A DNA stretch of 64,000 nt from an uncultured Pseudomonadota bacterium (lineage in GTDB: Bacteria > Myxococcota_A > UBA796 > GCA-2862545): the NCBI GenBank assembly GCA_903861005.1, contig CAIOSP010000014.1, positions 1-64,000 of the forward strand. Reading direction: 5' to 3'. The notes under the pieces are model-generated. The model did no database searches. It was not told where the DNA came from and saw only the letters and a program-made list of their open reading frames with translations. The position numbers were made by a program, and so were the translations under genes. The number at the start of each line of letters is the position of its first letter. Position 1 is the stretch's first letter. Below are positions 18,845 to 27,632 of this stretch, one piece after another.

Positions 18845-18966
18845 GGGGTCTCCAGAAGGGCACCGGGACTAACCGGGCGGGCCCAAACGCGCGCGGTCGC
18901 CGTCCGCGACGCGCCCCGCCGGGTCGACGCGGCGAGCGGGCCGGGTTGAGGGTCAGGCGGTGGTGC

Positions 18967-20580
18967 ATGCCCGACGGCCCCGCGATCCTGCTGACCCTGC
19001 TTGAGGTGCTGACCGCGCTGGCGATCGCGGGCGCAGCCACCCTCGGGCTGCGCGGCGCGCGTTGGCTGGACCGTCGCGCGCAGGTCGGCGTGCTCGCGCT
19101 CTTCGTGGTCGGCCTGGCGCTGCGGCTCTACGCCCCCGCCTCGCCGCACGACATCAACTTCCGCGGCTGGGGATCCTACAGCGGCGGCACGCTGGAGATC
19201 GAGCGTGGCTACGGCCTGCCCGCGTTGGGTCGCCTGCTGCACCCGTTCATCGTCGGCTGGGACCGGGACGACGGCTGGCTGTTCAACCTCGTGGCGGTCG
19301 TCGGGGCGCTGGCGCCGGTGGCGCTCCTGGCCTGGCTGCTCGTCGCCGGGGCCAGCCCCACCCTGGCGTGGGCGGCGGCGGTGCTGATGTGCTCCGCGAC
19401 GCCGCACGTCCGGTTCAGCCACACCGACGCCCAGCAGCTGCCTTCGCTCACCTTCGCCCTGGTGGGGCTGGCGGCGTGGGCCGAGCACGCACGCAGGCCC
19501 TCGTGGTTCGCGGCGATCACCGCGGGCGCCGCCATCACGGCGGCGGCGTGTGGCCGGATCGAGTGCCTGGCGGTGGCGGCCGCGGTGGGCCTGGTGTCGC
19601 TCGTCGACGGCGCGGGGGTGCCCTGGCGGCACCGCGGCACCTGGACGGCGATCCTCGGCGCCACGGCGGTGGCGTCCTGGCACCTGGACATGATGCTGCG
19701 AAGCAACCCCAGCTGGGATGCGTCCATCTACGCGCAGTCTGGCTTGCAGCTGATCACGGGTCACCCGCTCGCCCAGGTGGGCTACCGGCACCTGATCATC
19801 CTCGACCCCGCGTTCACGCCCGCGCCGCTGGCCGCGCTGATCGTGGCTGGGCTGTTCGTCGGGCGCCTGCCCGCGAGCACCCGCGTCGCGCTCGCCGTGT
19901 CGGCGTTCGGGCTGTGCGTGGTCGTGCCGACGTGGAGCCCCTACGGCGCCGAAGCCTACGCGATCGCGCGCTACCAGATCGCCGCGCTCCCCTTCGCGCT
20001 CACGCTCGCCGCGTCGGCGGTGGACGCGATCGCCGCGCGACTGCCGCAGGTTGGCGCGCGCGCGGCGCTCCTGGTCGCCATGACGGTGGTGGGCGCGTGG
20101 CGGCTGCCCCTGGACTTCCAGCCGAGCACGATGGGTGCTGAGTACGCGTTCATCCGCGCCGAGCTGCCCAAGCTGCCGCCCGACTGCGTGCTGCTCTTCG
20201 ACGAGTGGCAGATGGACACGGGCCTGGCCTTCCCCACCCACCTGATCGACATGATGCGGCTGCCGCTGCGCGCGGTGGCGACCGGCGGCGCGGCGCCAGC
20301 TCCGTCGGCCTGCACGATCTACTACCGGGCCGCGACCTGCTCGTCCGTCGTGGATCCGGCGAGCCCGGTGCCCGCGGTCGCCGCGACGTGCAACGGCCCT
20401 GGGCCGGGGCTGACGCTCACGCCGATCGCCGGGGCCGACCTTCCGCGGCGTCAGTGGGTGTACGACTTCTACGCGACCGACCCGGTGAAGGTCGGTTTCT
20501 ACCGGGTGACCTCGGCCCCCTCGGGCGGGCTGAACGTCCCGCCGCCCTCTGCGGGATCGATGCCCCCCGGCGCCGAGTAG
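18967..20580 (+). CDS. Polytopic membrane protein, GT-C-like, paralog of the protein at 29770-31356
   Basis: 537 aa, family not recognised. It has about 10-12 hydrophobic helices and then a C-terminal soluble region of about 130 residues with spaced cysteines (CVLLFDEW, CTIYYRAATC). Motifs shared with the second copy are ASPHD in the first loop, PHVRFSHTDAQQLP, the W-S-P-x-G-x-EA-A-x-RYQ pattern, and LPxRQWVYDxY...VGFYRV near the end. The topology, with an early acidic loop motif and an external C-terminal domain, resembles lipid-linked sugar (GT-C) transferases, but I see no decisive catalytic signature. ATG chosen at 18967; a TTG 21 bases upstream is also possible. Confidence 0.75.
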   Translation: MPDGPAILLTLLEVLTALAIAGAATLGLRGARWLDRRAQVGVLALFVVGLALRLYAPASPHDINFRGWGSYSGGTLEIERGYGLPALGRLLHPFIVGWDRDDGWLFNLVAVVGALAPVALLAWLLVAGASPTLAWAAAVLMCSATPHVRFSHTDAQQLPSLTFALVGLAAWAEHARRPSWFAAITAGAAITAAACGRIECLAVAAAVGLVSLVDGAGVPWRHRGTWTAILGATAVASWHLDMMLRSNPSWDASIYAQSGLQLITGHPLAQVGYRHLIILDPAFTPAPLAALIVAGLFVGRLPASTRVALAVSAFGLCVVVPTWSPYGAEAYAIARYQIAALPFALTLAASAVDAIAARLPQVGARAALLVAMTVVGAWRLPLDFQPSTMGAEYAFIRAELPKLPPDCVLLFDEWQMDTGLAFPTHLIDMMRLPLRAVATGGAAPAPSACTIYYRAATCSSVVDPASPVPAVAATCNGPGPGLTLTPIAGADLPRRQWVYDFYATDPVKVGFYRVTSAPSGGLNVPPPSAGSMPPGAE

Positions 20581-20656
20581 CGTCCGGCGCTGGTCGCGAC
20601 GCGACGCGTGCATACAGTGGCCGCGGGCCCGCCTCTCCGGTGCCCACGGAGCCACT

Positions 20657-21256
20657 ATGACCACGCAGCTCGCCTACTTCGACTTCGACGGATCCCGCGG
20701 CCTGGACTGCCGCCTCGCCCTGGCCCTCGCGGGGGTCGCGTTCGAGGACGACCGCGTCGCGCGCGCGGACTGGCCGGCGCGCAAGCCGACCATGCCCTTT
20801 GGCGCCATGCCGGTGCTGACCGTCGACGGCAAGCAGCTGGCGCAGGCGAACGCGATCCTGGTCTACGTCGGCCGCACGAACGGCCTGCACCCGACCGACC
20901 CGTGGGAGGCCGCGCAGCACGAGGCGCTGATGGCCTCCGTCGAGGACCTGCGCGCCAAGGTGCCCGGCAAGGCCGCCACGGACGACGAGACGCGCGCGGC
21001 CCGTGAGGCGTTCGCGGCGGGCTGGCTGACCGCCTGGGCGAAGACGGTGGAGGGCGCCATCGAGGGTCCGTTTGTGTCCGGTGCGGCGCCCCAAGTCGTC
21101 GACGTGAAGCTCTACGTGATCCTGCGCTCCCTCGCGTCGGGCACCTACGACCACATCCCCGCCAGCTTCCTCGACGCCTACCCGAAGGCGCGCGGTCTGT
21201 TTGAGGCGGTCGACGCGCTGCCGGCGATCCGCGGCTGGTTCGCGCCCAAGGCCTGA
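20657..21256 (+). CDS. Glutathione S-transferase family protein (sigma-like)
   Basis: 199 aa, typical of the two-domain family. The N-terminal thioredoxin fold has YFDFDGSRGLDCRLALALAG, with Tyr8 in the usual activating position, and then PFGAMPVLTVDGKQLAQANAIL, where the cis-Pro and the SxAI-like glutathione contact are visible (Ala replaces Ser). The C-terminal domain is helical. It conjugates glutathione to electrophiles, or acts as a related thiol transferase, in the cytosol. It appears monocistronic and is followed by a strong bidirectional hairpin. Confidence 0.85.
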   Translation: MTTQLAYFDFDGSRGLDCRLALALAGVAFEDDRVARADWPARKPTMPFGAMPVLTVDGKQLAQANAILVYVGRTNGLHPTDPWEAAQHEALMASVEDLRAKVPGKAATDDETRAAREAFAAGWLTAWAKTVEGAIEGPFVSGAAPQVVDVKLYVILRSLASGTYDHIPASFLDAYPKARGLFEAVDALPAIRGWFAPKA

Positions 21257-21265
21257 GCTTGGCGC

Positions 21266-21306
21266 GGCGCTCGGTCCGGGCTCGAGACGCGGACCTACCG
21301 AGCGCC
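21266..21306. terminator. Bidirectional hairpin between converging genes
   Basis: GGCGCTCGGT (21266-21275) pairs perfectly with ACCGAGCGCC (21297-21306). An inner GGTCC/GGACC pair could extend or compete with the stem. It sits exactly between the stop codons of the GST and M81 genes, so it can serve both strands. Confidence 0.65.
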
Positions 21307-21308
21307 GA

Positions 21309-22796
21309 TCAGCGCCAGCCCGCGACGGCGTCCTTCGGGTGGACCGGGCGGTCGTACCGGATCGTCCGCCAGGCGTCGAAGTCGGTGACGCCGCGCGTCT
21401 TCACGTAGATCGTCATCCGGTTGTGCAGCAGGAAGTAGAGCCGGAACGGGAACAGGCTCTTCACCACGCAGATGTCGGCGTCTTGAATGTGCAGCCCAAG
21501 CTCATGGTAGAACGCGGGCTTCATCACGAGCGGCGCCGCCTCGGTGATCACCAGCTTCACGTGGCCCAGATCCAGCAGCACGGCGCGGCCAAAGCCCGCC
21601 GTGTGCCGCTTGCGGAGCAGCACCCCGGTCACGTCGATCGGCGCGTACCACTCGGGCGCCAACTTGCCGCCCACCTGCACCGCCACACGCTTTCCGAGGG
21701 TCTGATCCCACAGCTGCGCGACGACCTCGGCGTCGCGGATGGGCGCAAACGACAGCAGCCCGCGGCCCTCGTCGATCAGCGCGCGGATCAGCGCGGTGTT
21801 CTCGCCCACCGCGCCCGCGCCCACCATGTCCGACGCGTCGGAGAGGCAGACGACGCCCAGCCGCCTCCGCCACGTCGCGTCGCGCGCCATGCGGATCGCC
21901 TCGCTCGCGCTGGGCAGCGTCGGCGGCTGCTGATGGCGCACCGCCCAGTTCATGTCCGCCAGCTCGTCGGCCAGGCGATCGGCGAGCTCGGGATCGCCGT
22001 CGGTGGCGACGTAGACCACCCACCCCGCGTGCGCGGCGTCGTTCCACAGCTGACACTGGTAGGTCCACGCGCCGAGCACGCCGGGGATTCGCTCCATCTC
22101 GGCGATGCGCTTGTAGATCGCGCGCATCGGCTCCAGGAAGTCGAGCGTGGTGCCGCCGCCCATCACCAGCGGCAGCCGTCGCCAGGTGGTCGTCAGCTGG
22201 ATCTCGCCGCGCAGCTTGCGCACCATCAGGTTGGCGGCGCGGCGGCCGCAGCTGGCGTGGTCGCGGTGCGGGTTGGTCTGGTAGCCGACGATCACGTCCG
22301 CGAGCGCCACCTTGTCGGCCGTCACCAGCGCGTGCAGGTCAAAGGTGACCGCGATCATGCAGTCGGGCCCGACGACGCGCCTCACCGCGCGCAGCAGCTC
22401 GGCCTCCGGATCGACCGAGCCCTCAGCGCCCATCGCGCCGTGCATCGACAGCATCACGCCGTCCAACGGACCGCTGGCGATCAGGTCGGTCGTCAGCCGT
22501 TCGAGGAAGAACTCGAGCGCCTCGACGGAGAGCTTGCCGCCGGGCACCGCCCACGCCGAGAACAGCGGGACCAGCTCCACGCGACCCGCGCGCCGGGCCT
22601 CCCGCACAAAGCCCGACAGCTCGGCGTTGAACGTGAAGCCGGGCGCCTCCTTGCGCAGCCGTGATCCGCAGCGTTTGAGCAGCGCCGCGCCCTCAAACCA
22701 GTGCGTGCGCGTGAAGTCCGAGACCTCGGTCGGCACGGGCGACAGCGAGTTCGTCTCCTGCGCGATCCGCCCGAACGCCAGCCGAAGGCGCCTCAC
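21309..22796 (-). CDS. M81-family metallopeptidase (MlrC-like)
   Basis: 495 aa, the usual length for M81 proteins such as the microcystin-degrading MlrC. It has GRIAQETNSLSPVPT at the N-terminus, SMHGAM, TFDLHA, YQTNPHRDH and SDASDMVGAGAVGENT, which hold the expected metal-binding Asp/His residues. The GTG start (22796) overlaps the stop of the upstream PLP enzyme as GTGA, so the two proteins are made together. Members hydrolyse small or cyclic peptides, or related amides; the substrate here is unknown. No signal peptide is seen, so it is probably cytosolic. Confidence 0.88.
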   Translation of the reverse strand: MRRLRLAFGRIAQETNSLSPVPTEVSDFTRTHWFEGAALLKRCGSRLRKEAPGFTFNAELSGFVREARRAGRVELVPLFSAWAVPGGKLSVEALEFFLERLTTDLIASGPLDGVMLSMHGAMGAEGSVDPEAELLRAVRRVVGPDCMIAVTFDLHALVTADKVALADVIVGYQTNPHRDHASCGRRAANLMVRKLRGEIQLTTTWRRLPLVMGGGTTLDFLEPMRAIYKRIAEMERIPGVLGAWTYQCQLWNDAAHAGWVVYVATDGDPELADRLADELADMNWAVRHQQPPTLPSASEAIRMARDATWRRRLGVVCLSDASDMVGAGAVGENTALIRALIDEGRGLLSFAPIRDAEVVAQLWDQTLGKRVAVQVGGKLAPEWYAPIDVTGVLLRKRHTAGFGRAVLLDLGHVKLVITEAAPLVMKPAFYHELGLHIQDADICVVKSLFPFRLYFLLHNRMTIYVKTRGVTDFDAWRTIRYDRPVHPKDAVAGWR

Positions 22797-24223
22797 GGTT
22801 GCCTCCAGATCCCACGGACCGCGTCCTTGACCCGCTTGAGCGCGCGCGCGGCCCGCTCGACCGTCGCGTCGACGCCCGGCGCGGCGGTGGTGGCGCCGGG
22901 CGCGTACATCTGGGCCATGGCGTCGCGCACGGCGCGATCGGTGAGACCGCGCACCGGAATGGCGGCGATCACCCCGTACATGGCGGCGTTGCCGCGCGTG
23001 GCGAGCGACGGGTCGGCGCGCACCACCGACACCGCACGCCCGAGGTCGGCCAGGTAGTCGTCGATGACGCCCGCGTTGGCGGCGCCCACGCTGCAGTGGA
23101 TCGACGGCGGGTCCTGCTGCCGGTCGACGTGCCAGCCCGCGGCCTCGAGCTGGTCGGCGAGCGCGTACACGTCCAGCCCTGGGTCGTCGGACGTGTAGGA
23201 CACCACCGTGCTGTGCGGCAGCCCGAGCACGCGCAGCCCCGGCAAGGTTCGGATCCCGGCGCGCAGCCGCTCGGCGGCGTCCCAGGCCTCGCGCGCCTTG
23301 TCCAGGTAGCCAGACTCGCCCATCCCCTGCATGGCGGCCCACGCGGCGGCGATCGGCCCGCCCGGCCGCGTGCCCTGCATGGACGGCGACGCGTACACCC
23401 CGCCCGGCCAGTGCGTCGCCACGAAGAACTGGTGCCGCATGTGGTCCATGTCCCGGTAGAGCAGGACCGACGCCCCCTTGGCTGCGTACCCGTACTTGTG
23501 GACGTCCGCGGAGATGGACGTGACGCCCGGCACGCGAAAGTCCCATCCTGGGAACCAAACTCCAAGCCGCTCCAGCCACGGCAGGATGTACCCACCAAAG
23601 CAGGCGTCGACGTGCATGGGGATGCGCCGACGGCGCGCGATCGCTGCCATCTCGACGATCGGATCGACCACGCCCCACGGGTAGCTGGGCGCCGATCCGA
23701 CGATCAGCACGGTGTTGCGGTCGACGGCGCGCTTGACCGCACGGAGATCGGCGCGACCCTTGGCGTCCACCGGCACGCGCTTGATCCGCACGCCCAGCCA
23801 GTGCGCCGCCTTGTCGAGCGCGACGTGCGCGGTGGTCGGCATCACCACGTTGGGCCGCCGCACCCACGGGCGCTTCACCCGCGCGCGCTCACGGGCGGCG
23901 AACACCGCCACCATCAGCGACTCCGTACCGCCCGACGTCATCGAGCCCACCGCAGAGGGCGGCGCCGACAGCAGCCCCGCCGTCATCTCGACGACCTCGG
24001 CCTCCATTCGCTTGAGGCTCTGGAACGCCATCGGGTTGAGCGCGTTCTCCGCCATGTACATGCCGTGCGCACGCTTGAGCAGGTCATGGTGCGCGTCGCC
24101 GGCCCAGTAGACCAGGGAGAACGTTCGCCCGCCCTTGTAGTTGGCGTCCCGCGCGCGGAAGGACTCCATGTCGGTGAGGACCCCGTCTGCGGGCCGACCT
24201 CGGGTGGGGATCCTTGCGCGCAT
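22793..24223 (-). CDS. Sphingosine-1-phosphate lyase-like PLP enzyme
   Basis: 476 aa, PLP-dependent group II decarboxylase superfamily. VPGVTSISADVHKYGYAAKG (231-250) places the PLP Lys at 243. The following FFVATHWPGGVYASPSMQGTRPGG and PPSIHCSVG match the lyase subgroup far better than glutamate decarboxylase. Such enzymes cleave phosphorylated long-chain bases to phosphoethanolamine and a fatty aldehyde. Unlike the human enzyme there is no N-terminal membrane anchor. ATG at 24223 chosen; the longer frame adds unsupported residues. It is first in a two-gene unit with the M81 peptidase. Confidence 0.88.
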   Translation of the reverse strand: MRARIPTRGRPADGVLTDMESFRARDANYKGGRTFSLVYWAGDAHHDLLKRAHGMYMAENALNPMAFQSLKRMEAEVVEMTAGLLSAPPSAVGSMTSGGTESLMVAVFAARERARVKRPWVRRPNVVMPTTAHVALDKAAHWLGVRIKRVPVDAKGRADLRAVKRAVDRNTVLIVGSAPSYPWGVVDPIVEMAAIARRRRIPMHVDACFGGYILPWLERLGVWFPGWDFRVPGVTSISADVHKYGYAAKGASVLLYRDMDHMRHQFFVATHWPGGVYASPSMQGTRPGGPIAAAWAAMQGMGESGYLDKAREAWDAAERLRAGIRTLPGLRVLGLPHSTVVSYTSDDPGLDVYALADQLEAAGWHVDRQQDPPSIHCSVGAANAGVIDDYLADLGRAVSVVRADPSLATRGNAAMYGVIAAIPVRGLTDRAVRDAMAQMYAPGATTAAPGVDATVERAARALKRVKDAVRGIWRQP

Positions 24224-24348
24224 GGTTCGTCCTAGAGCAGCGATTCTCCGGTTGCAAACAGCAGGCCGAAGGCAAAACAAACGGCCGGAACCAGATTTGG
24301 GTAGGCACGGACGCCGCGCCGCGTAGAGTGGGGGCGCGAGGTCGATGC

Positions 24349-26916
24349 GTGCAGGGCGGGGTTGACGCGACGAGGCCCACGAGCGGGTGGGAGCATGTGC
24401 TGGTCGGCGCGTTGGCGCTGGCGACGGCCGCGCTGCAGCTGCCGCTGTCTAAGTGGAACGTGGACGACGCCGGCATCGCCGCGTCGTACGCGCGCAACCT
24501 CGCGAACGGCCTGGGTCTGGTGCCGTACCCTGGCGGCGAGCGCGTCGAAGGGTACAGCGACCCGCTGTGGGTGGCGCTGCTCGCCGTGGGCGAGCGGCTC
24601 GGCCTGAACGCGCTGGACGGCGCCAAGGTGTTGGGCGCGGTGCTGGCGGCGGCGTGTGTGCCGCTCGCGTGGCGCATCGCGCGCAGGCTCGCGCTCCCCA
24701 ACGTCTCGTCACGGGTGGCGCGCGTCGTCCCGCTGGTGGCGGCGCTGCTGGTCGCGACCAACGCGCAGCACGTGATCTGGGGCGCGGCCGGCCTGGAGAA
24801 CGCCCTCTTCTCGTTCATGCTGGCGTGGGGCACGTGGCGGGTGCTGGTCGAGGCCGAGGCGGGCGGAGTGCCGTGGGCCTCGCTGGTCTTCCTCGGCGTG
24901 GCGCTGACGCGACCGGAGGGGGTCGTCTACGCGGCCGGCGCGCTGTTCACCGCGGCGGTCTTGGACGCGAGGCAGGGCCGGGGGCGACGCGTCTGGGCGA
25001 TCGTGTTGACGTTCGTGGTGCCCTTCGTGGCCTACCACGTGGTCCGCTACGCGTACTTCGCGCTTCCCTTCCCCACGACCTACTACGTGAAGGTGGTGAA
25101 AGCGCGCCATGATCCCTTGATCTGGGACTCTCGGTCCTGGCGCTACGTGCGGAATTGGGCCACCGGCTTGGGCTGGGCGTGGACCGCGCCCGTGCTCCTC
25201 GTCGGGGTCGTCGGCACCCGGGGTTGGCGCGCGTTGGGCTGGCTCGCGTGGTCTGCCGCGCTCGGGCTGGCGCTGTGGTGGCCCGACATGGAGGGCGGCG
25301 CCGACGCGCGGGTGGCGCTGCTGATCGCGGGCGGCGCGTTGCTGCCGTTCTTGGCGACGGGCAGCTCGCGCGGCGTGACGCGGCTGCTCGCCGCTGGGTG
25401 GGTCGTGTGCACGGTGGCGTTCGCCGTGCGCGCCGGCGGTGACTGGATGCGCGCGTCTCGGTTCATGTCGCCGCTGGTCGTGCCGCTCGCCGTGCTCTAC
25501 GCGTCCGGCCTGGCTGAGATCGCCGCGCGGGTGCCGCGGTGGCTGGGTCCGCCCGTGTTGGCGGGGCTGATCATGACGCCGCTGCACTTCAACCTGAACT
25601 ACCTCGGCGCCTACCAGCGGCGGCCTGAGGAGATCAACGTCGAGGCGGCGCACCGGCGCGTGAACTTCTACAACCACCTCGCGGACCGGCTGCGCCTGCG
25701 GCGCCCGTGGGTGGCGGTGGATCACACCCAAGGCGGCATGACCTGGTGGGCCCCGCCCCGTGGCCGCGCGATCGACACCGTGGGCCTCACCGACGTCGCG
25801 TTCGCCCTGCGCTCCGAGGGGCCCGCGTTTCGAGCGCAGTACATCGAGAGCCCGCCCACCTTCGACTTCGCGCACGTGATCGGCGGCGGCGGCGTGACCA
25901 CGGACACCCCCTTCCTCGACCAGTTCGTGCGCGTGCCCGGCTACCGCAACGGCAAGCGGCTGGATCACGACACCTGGGTCAACCGCGGCCTGATGACGAC
26001 GCCCACGTGGCCAGGGCCGCCGCGCCAGATCCTCTTCGAAGGCGACATGCAGCTGGAGGGCCTTGACGTGCCCGCGCCCGAGGTGCGCGCGTTGGGCACG
26101 CTGTACGTAGAGCTCGGGCTGCGGCGCGGCCCCGAAGGCCTGCCCGACTTCAAGGTGCAGGTCTTCCTCACGGGGCCGCGCACGGTCGTGATGGACGCGC
26201 CGCTCGGGTACGACGGCCTGCTCCCCGTCCCCACCTGGCGCGCGAACGAGGTGTACATCGGGCGGTACAACTTCCGCCTGCCTGCGGATCTGCCCGCCGG
26301 GGACTACGATCTGGGCGTGGTCCTGTCTGCGCCGGACGGCACGGTGCTCCGCGCCCAGCGGGCGCCCGACGACGTGGTGATCGGCGGGCCCGAGCACGTG
26401 GTCGCGCCCGGTGAGGTCCGCTTCCCGGCGAAGGTCTCCGTGCGCACGCGCAACGACGTGTCGACGCTCACGGAGGCCGACATCAAGCGCGCGCTGAAGC
26501 GCGCCTCGTCCGGCAACTGCGAGGGCGCCGAGGACGACTGGCGGCGAGCCGGGGCGCGCCGCGCCGACGACGCCAAGTGGCTCGCCGCGCTGGACGACCG
26601 GGTTCGGACGCCGCTGGCCAACTGCTGGAGCCGCGCCGTCCCCAACGTGCCTGACCTGGATCAGAAGCTGCTCGGCCTGGCCAACGCACGTCGCTGGGAT
26701 CCGACGTCGGCGGCCGCCTACGCCGCGGGCAGCGTGGTGGCCGACGCCGTCATGCGGCTCGCCGACAACGCGCGCGAGGACGGCGACGTGGCGCTCGCCC
26801 GCGAGTTCTACGAGGCGGTCGTCACCGCGGATCCGCGCCGCTCGTGGGCGCGCCGCTACGCCGAGGAGGCGCGGACCGAGGAGCTGGAGCTTCCGCCGGC
26901 CCAGCGAAGGCGCTGA
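24349..26916 (+). CDS. GT-C-fold membrane glycosyltransferase-like protein
   Basis: 855 aa. GTG at 24349 chosen because GAGG lies eight bases upstream; upstream in-frame codons read as non-coding. The first external loop carries the GT-C signature region WNVDDAGIAASYARNLANG, with paired Asp and then PGGERVEGYSDPLW, as in bacterial mannosyl/arabinosyl-type transferases that use lipid-linked sugars. About 10-11 hydrophobic helices run to residue 420. A large C-terminal region follows (about 430 residues): a beta-rich part, then a helical end with TPR-like spacing. I expect an inner-membrane enzyme with its active site on the periplasmic side. Donor and acceptor are unknown. Confidence 0.8.
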   Translation: MQGGVDATRPTSGWEHVLVGALALATAALQLPLSKWNVDDAGIAASYARNLANGLGLVPYPGGERVEGYSDPLWVALLAVGERLGLNALDGAKVLGAVLAAACVPLAWRIARRLALPNVSSRVARVVPLVAALLVATNAQHVIWGAAGLENALFSFMLAWGTWRVLVEAEAGGVPWASLVFLGVALTRPEGVVYAAGALFTAAVLDARQGRGRRVWAIVLTFVVPFVAYHVVRYAYFALPFPTTYYVKVVKARHDPLIWDSRSWRYVRNWATGLGWAWTAPVLLVGVVGTRGWRALGWLAWSAALGLALWWPDMEGGADARVALLIAGGALLPFLATGSSRGVTRLLAAGWVVCTVAFAVRAGGDWMRASRFMSPLVVPLAVLYASGLAEIAARVPRWLGPPVLAGLIMTPLHFNLNYLGAYQRRPEEINVEAAHRRVNFYNHLADRLRLRRPWVAVDHTQGGMTWWAPPRGRAIDTVGLTDVAFALRSEGPAFRAQYIESPPTFDFAHVIGGGGVTTDTPFLDQFVRVPGYRNGKRLDHDTWVNRGLMTTPTWPGPPRQILFEGDMQLEGLDVPAPEVRALGTLYVELGLRRGPEGLPDFKVQVFLTGPRTVVMDAPLGYDGLLPVPTWRANEVYIGRYNFRLPADLPAGDYDLGVVLSAPDGTVLRAQRAPDDVVIGGPEHVVAPGEVRFPAKVSVRTRNDVSTLTEADIKRALKRASSGNCEGAEDDWRRAGARRADDAKWLAALDDRVRTPLANCWSRAVPNVPDLDQKLLGLANARRWDPTSAAAYAAGSVVADAVMRLADNAREDGDVALAREFYEAVVTADPRRSWARRYAEEARTEELELPPAQRRR

Positions 26917-26922
26917 CGCCGT

Positions 26923-27582
26923 CTACCCAGGGCAGGTGCACTGCCGGTAGCCGTCGCCGCCAAGGCCGCCGTCGCTGGTGCCGGACGGACACCCGCAGGC
27001 GGGATCGAGCGCGCACAGGACCACACCCGCGCTGGGGCAGCAGTCGGCGAACGTGAAGGAGGCGCACGAGTCCGGCGTGTCCGCAGGATCAGGCGACCCG
27101 ATCTCCAGCGGGAACCACGTGGTGCTCGAGCTCTGCGTCTCGTTCGCGCCCCACAGCAGGGCCTGGGTGGTCTCGTGCTCCACGGGTGCTGCGCACCAGC
27201 CGTTCTGGCCGTACTTGGTGTTCACCTCGCACGACCGCTCGGTGGGCTTGTCGTCGCGCAGCTGGATCTCGATGTCGGCACCGCCGGCGGCGATCTCCTC
27301 TTCGCTGAACGGGTAGACCCACTCGTCCACCGCGGGCACCGTCAGGATGCGGACCTCGGTCAGCAGCACCTCAGTGACCATCGTGACGTCGACATGCATC
27401 GTGACGCTCTCGCCCACCACGAGCTGCGGGACCCCCTGCACCACCGTGACGACCGGCGCCTGCGCGGTGGCCTGGGTCTGCGGGTCGTCCCCGACGAACA
27501 CGTAGGCGCCGGGCACGGCGACGTACTGCTTGTCTGCGCACCCCAGGAGCGCGGCGAGGAGCGCGAATGACAGGACGGGCAT
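26923..27582 (-). CDS. Lipoprotein, Cys-rich C-terminus
   Basis: 219 aa. Signal and lipobox MPVLSFALLAALLGC make Cys15 the lipidated residue. GAGAGG precedes the ATG at 27582. Residues 30-120 look like a beta-sandwich domain. The C-terminal 50 residues hold repeated cysteines (CASFTFADCCPSAGVVLC, CGCPSG, CTCPG), suggesting disulfides in the periplasm or on the surface. No family is recognised. It converges on the GT-C-like gene with only six bases between stops and lies 50 bases downstream of an SDR gene on the same strand. Confidence 0.8.
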   Translation of the reverse strand: MPVLSFALLAALLGCADKQYVAVPGAYVFVGDDPQTQATAQAPVVTVVQGVPQLVVGESVTMHVDVTMVTEVLLTEVRILTVPAVDEWVYPFSEEEIAAGGADIEIQLRDDKPTERSCEVNTKYGQNGWCAAPVEHETTQALLWGANETQSSSTTWFPLEIGSPDPADTPDSCASFTFADCCPSAGVVLCALDPACGCPSGTSDGGLGGDGYRQCTCPG

Positions 27583-27632
27583 GGGGCACCTCTCGGTCCC
27601 CTGGGTCGCAACGGACGTGCCGGGAAGGCCCT

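Noticed and set aside
22793-24223. Glutamate decarboxylase
   Set aside because: The stretch around K243 and the following WPGGVYASP and RPGG match the S1P-lyase subgroup instead.
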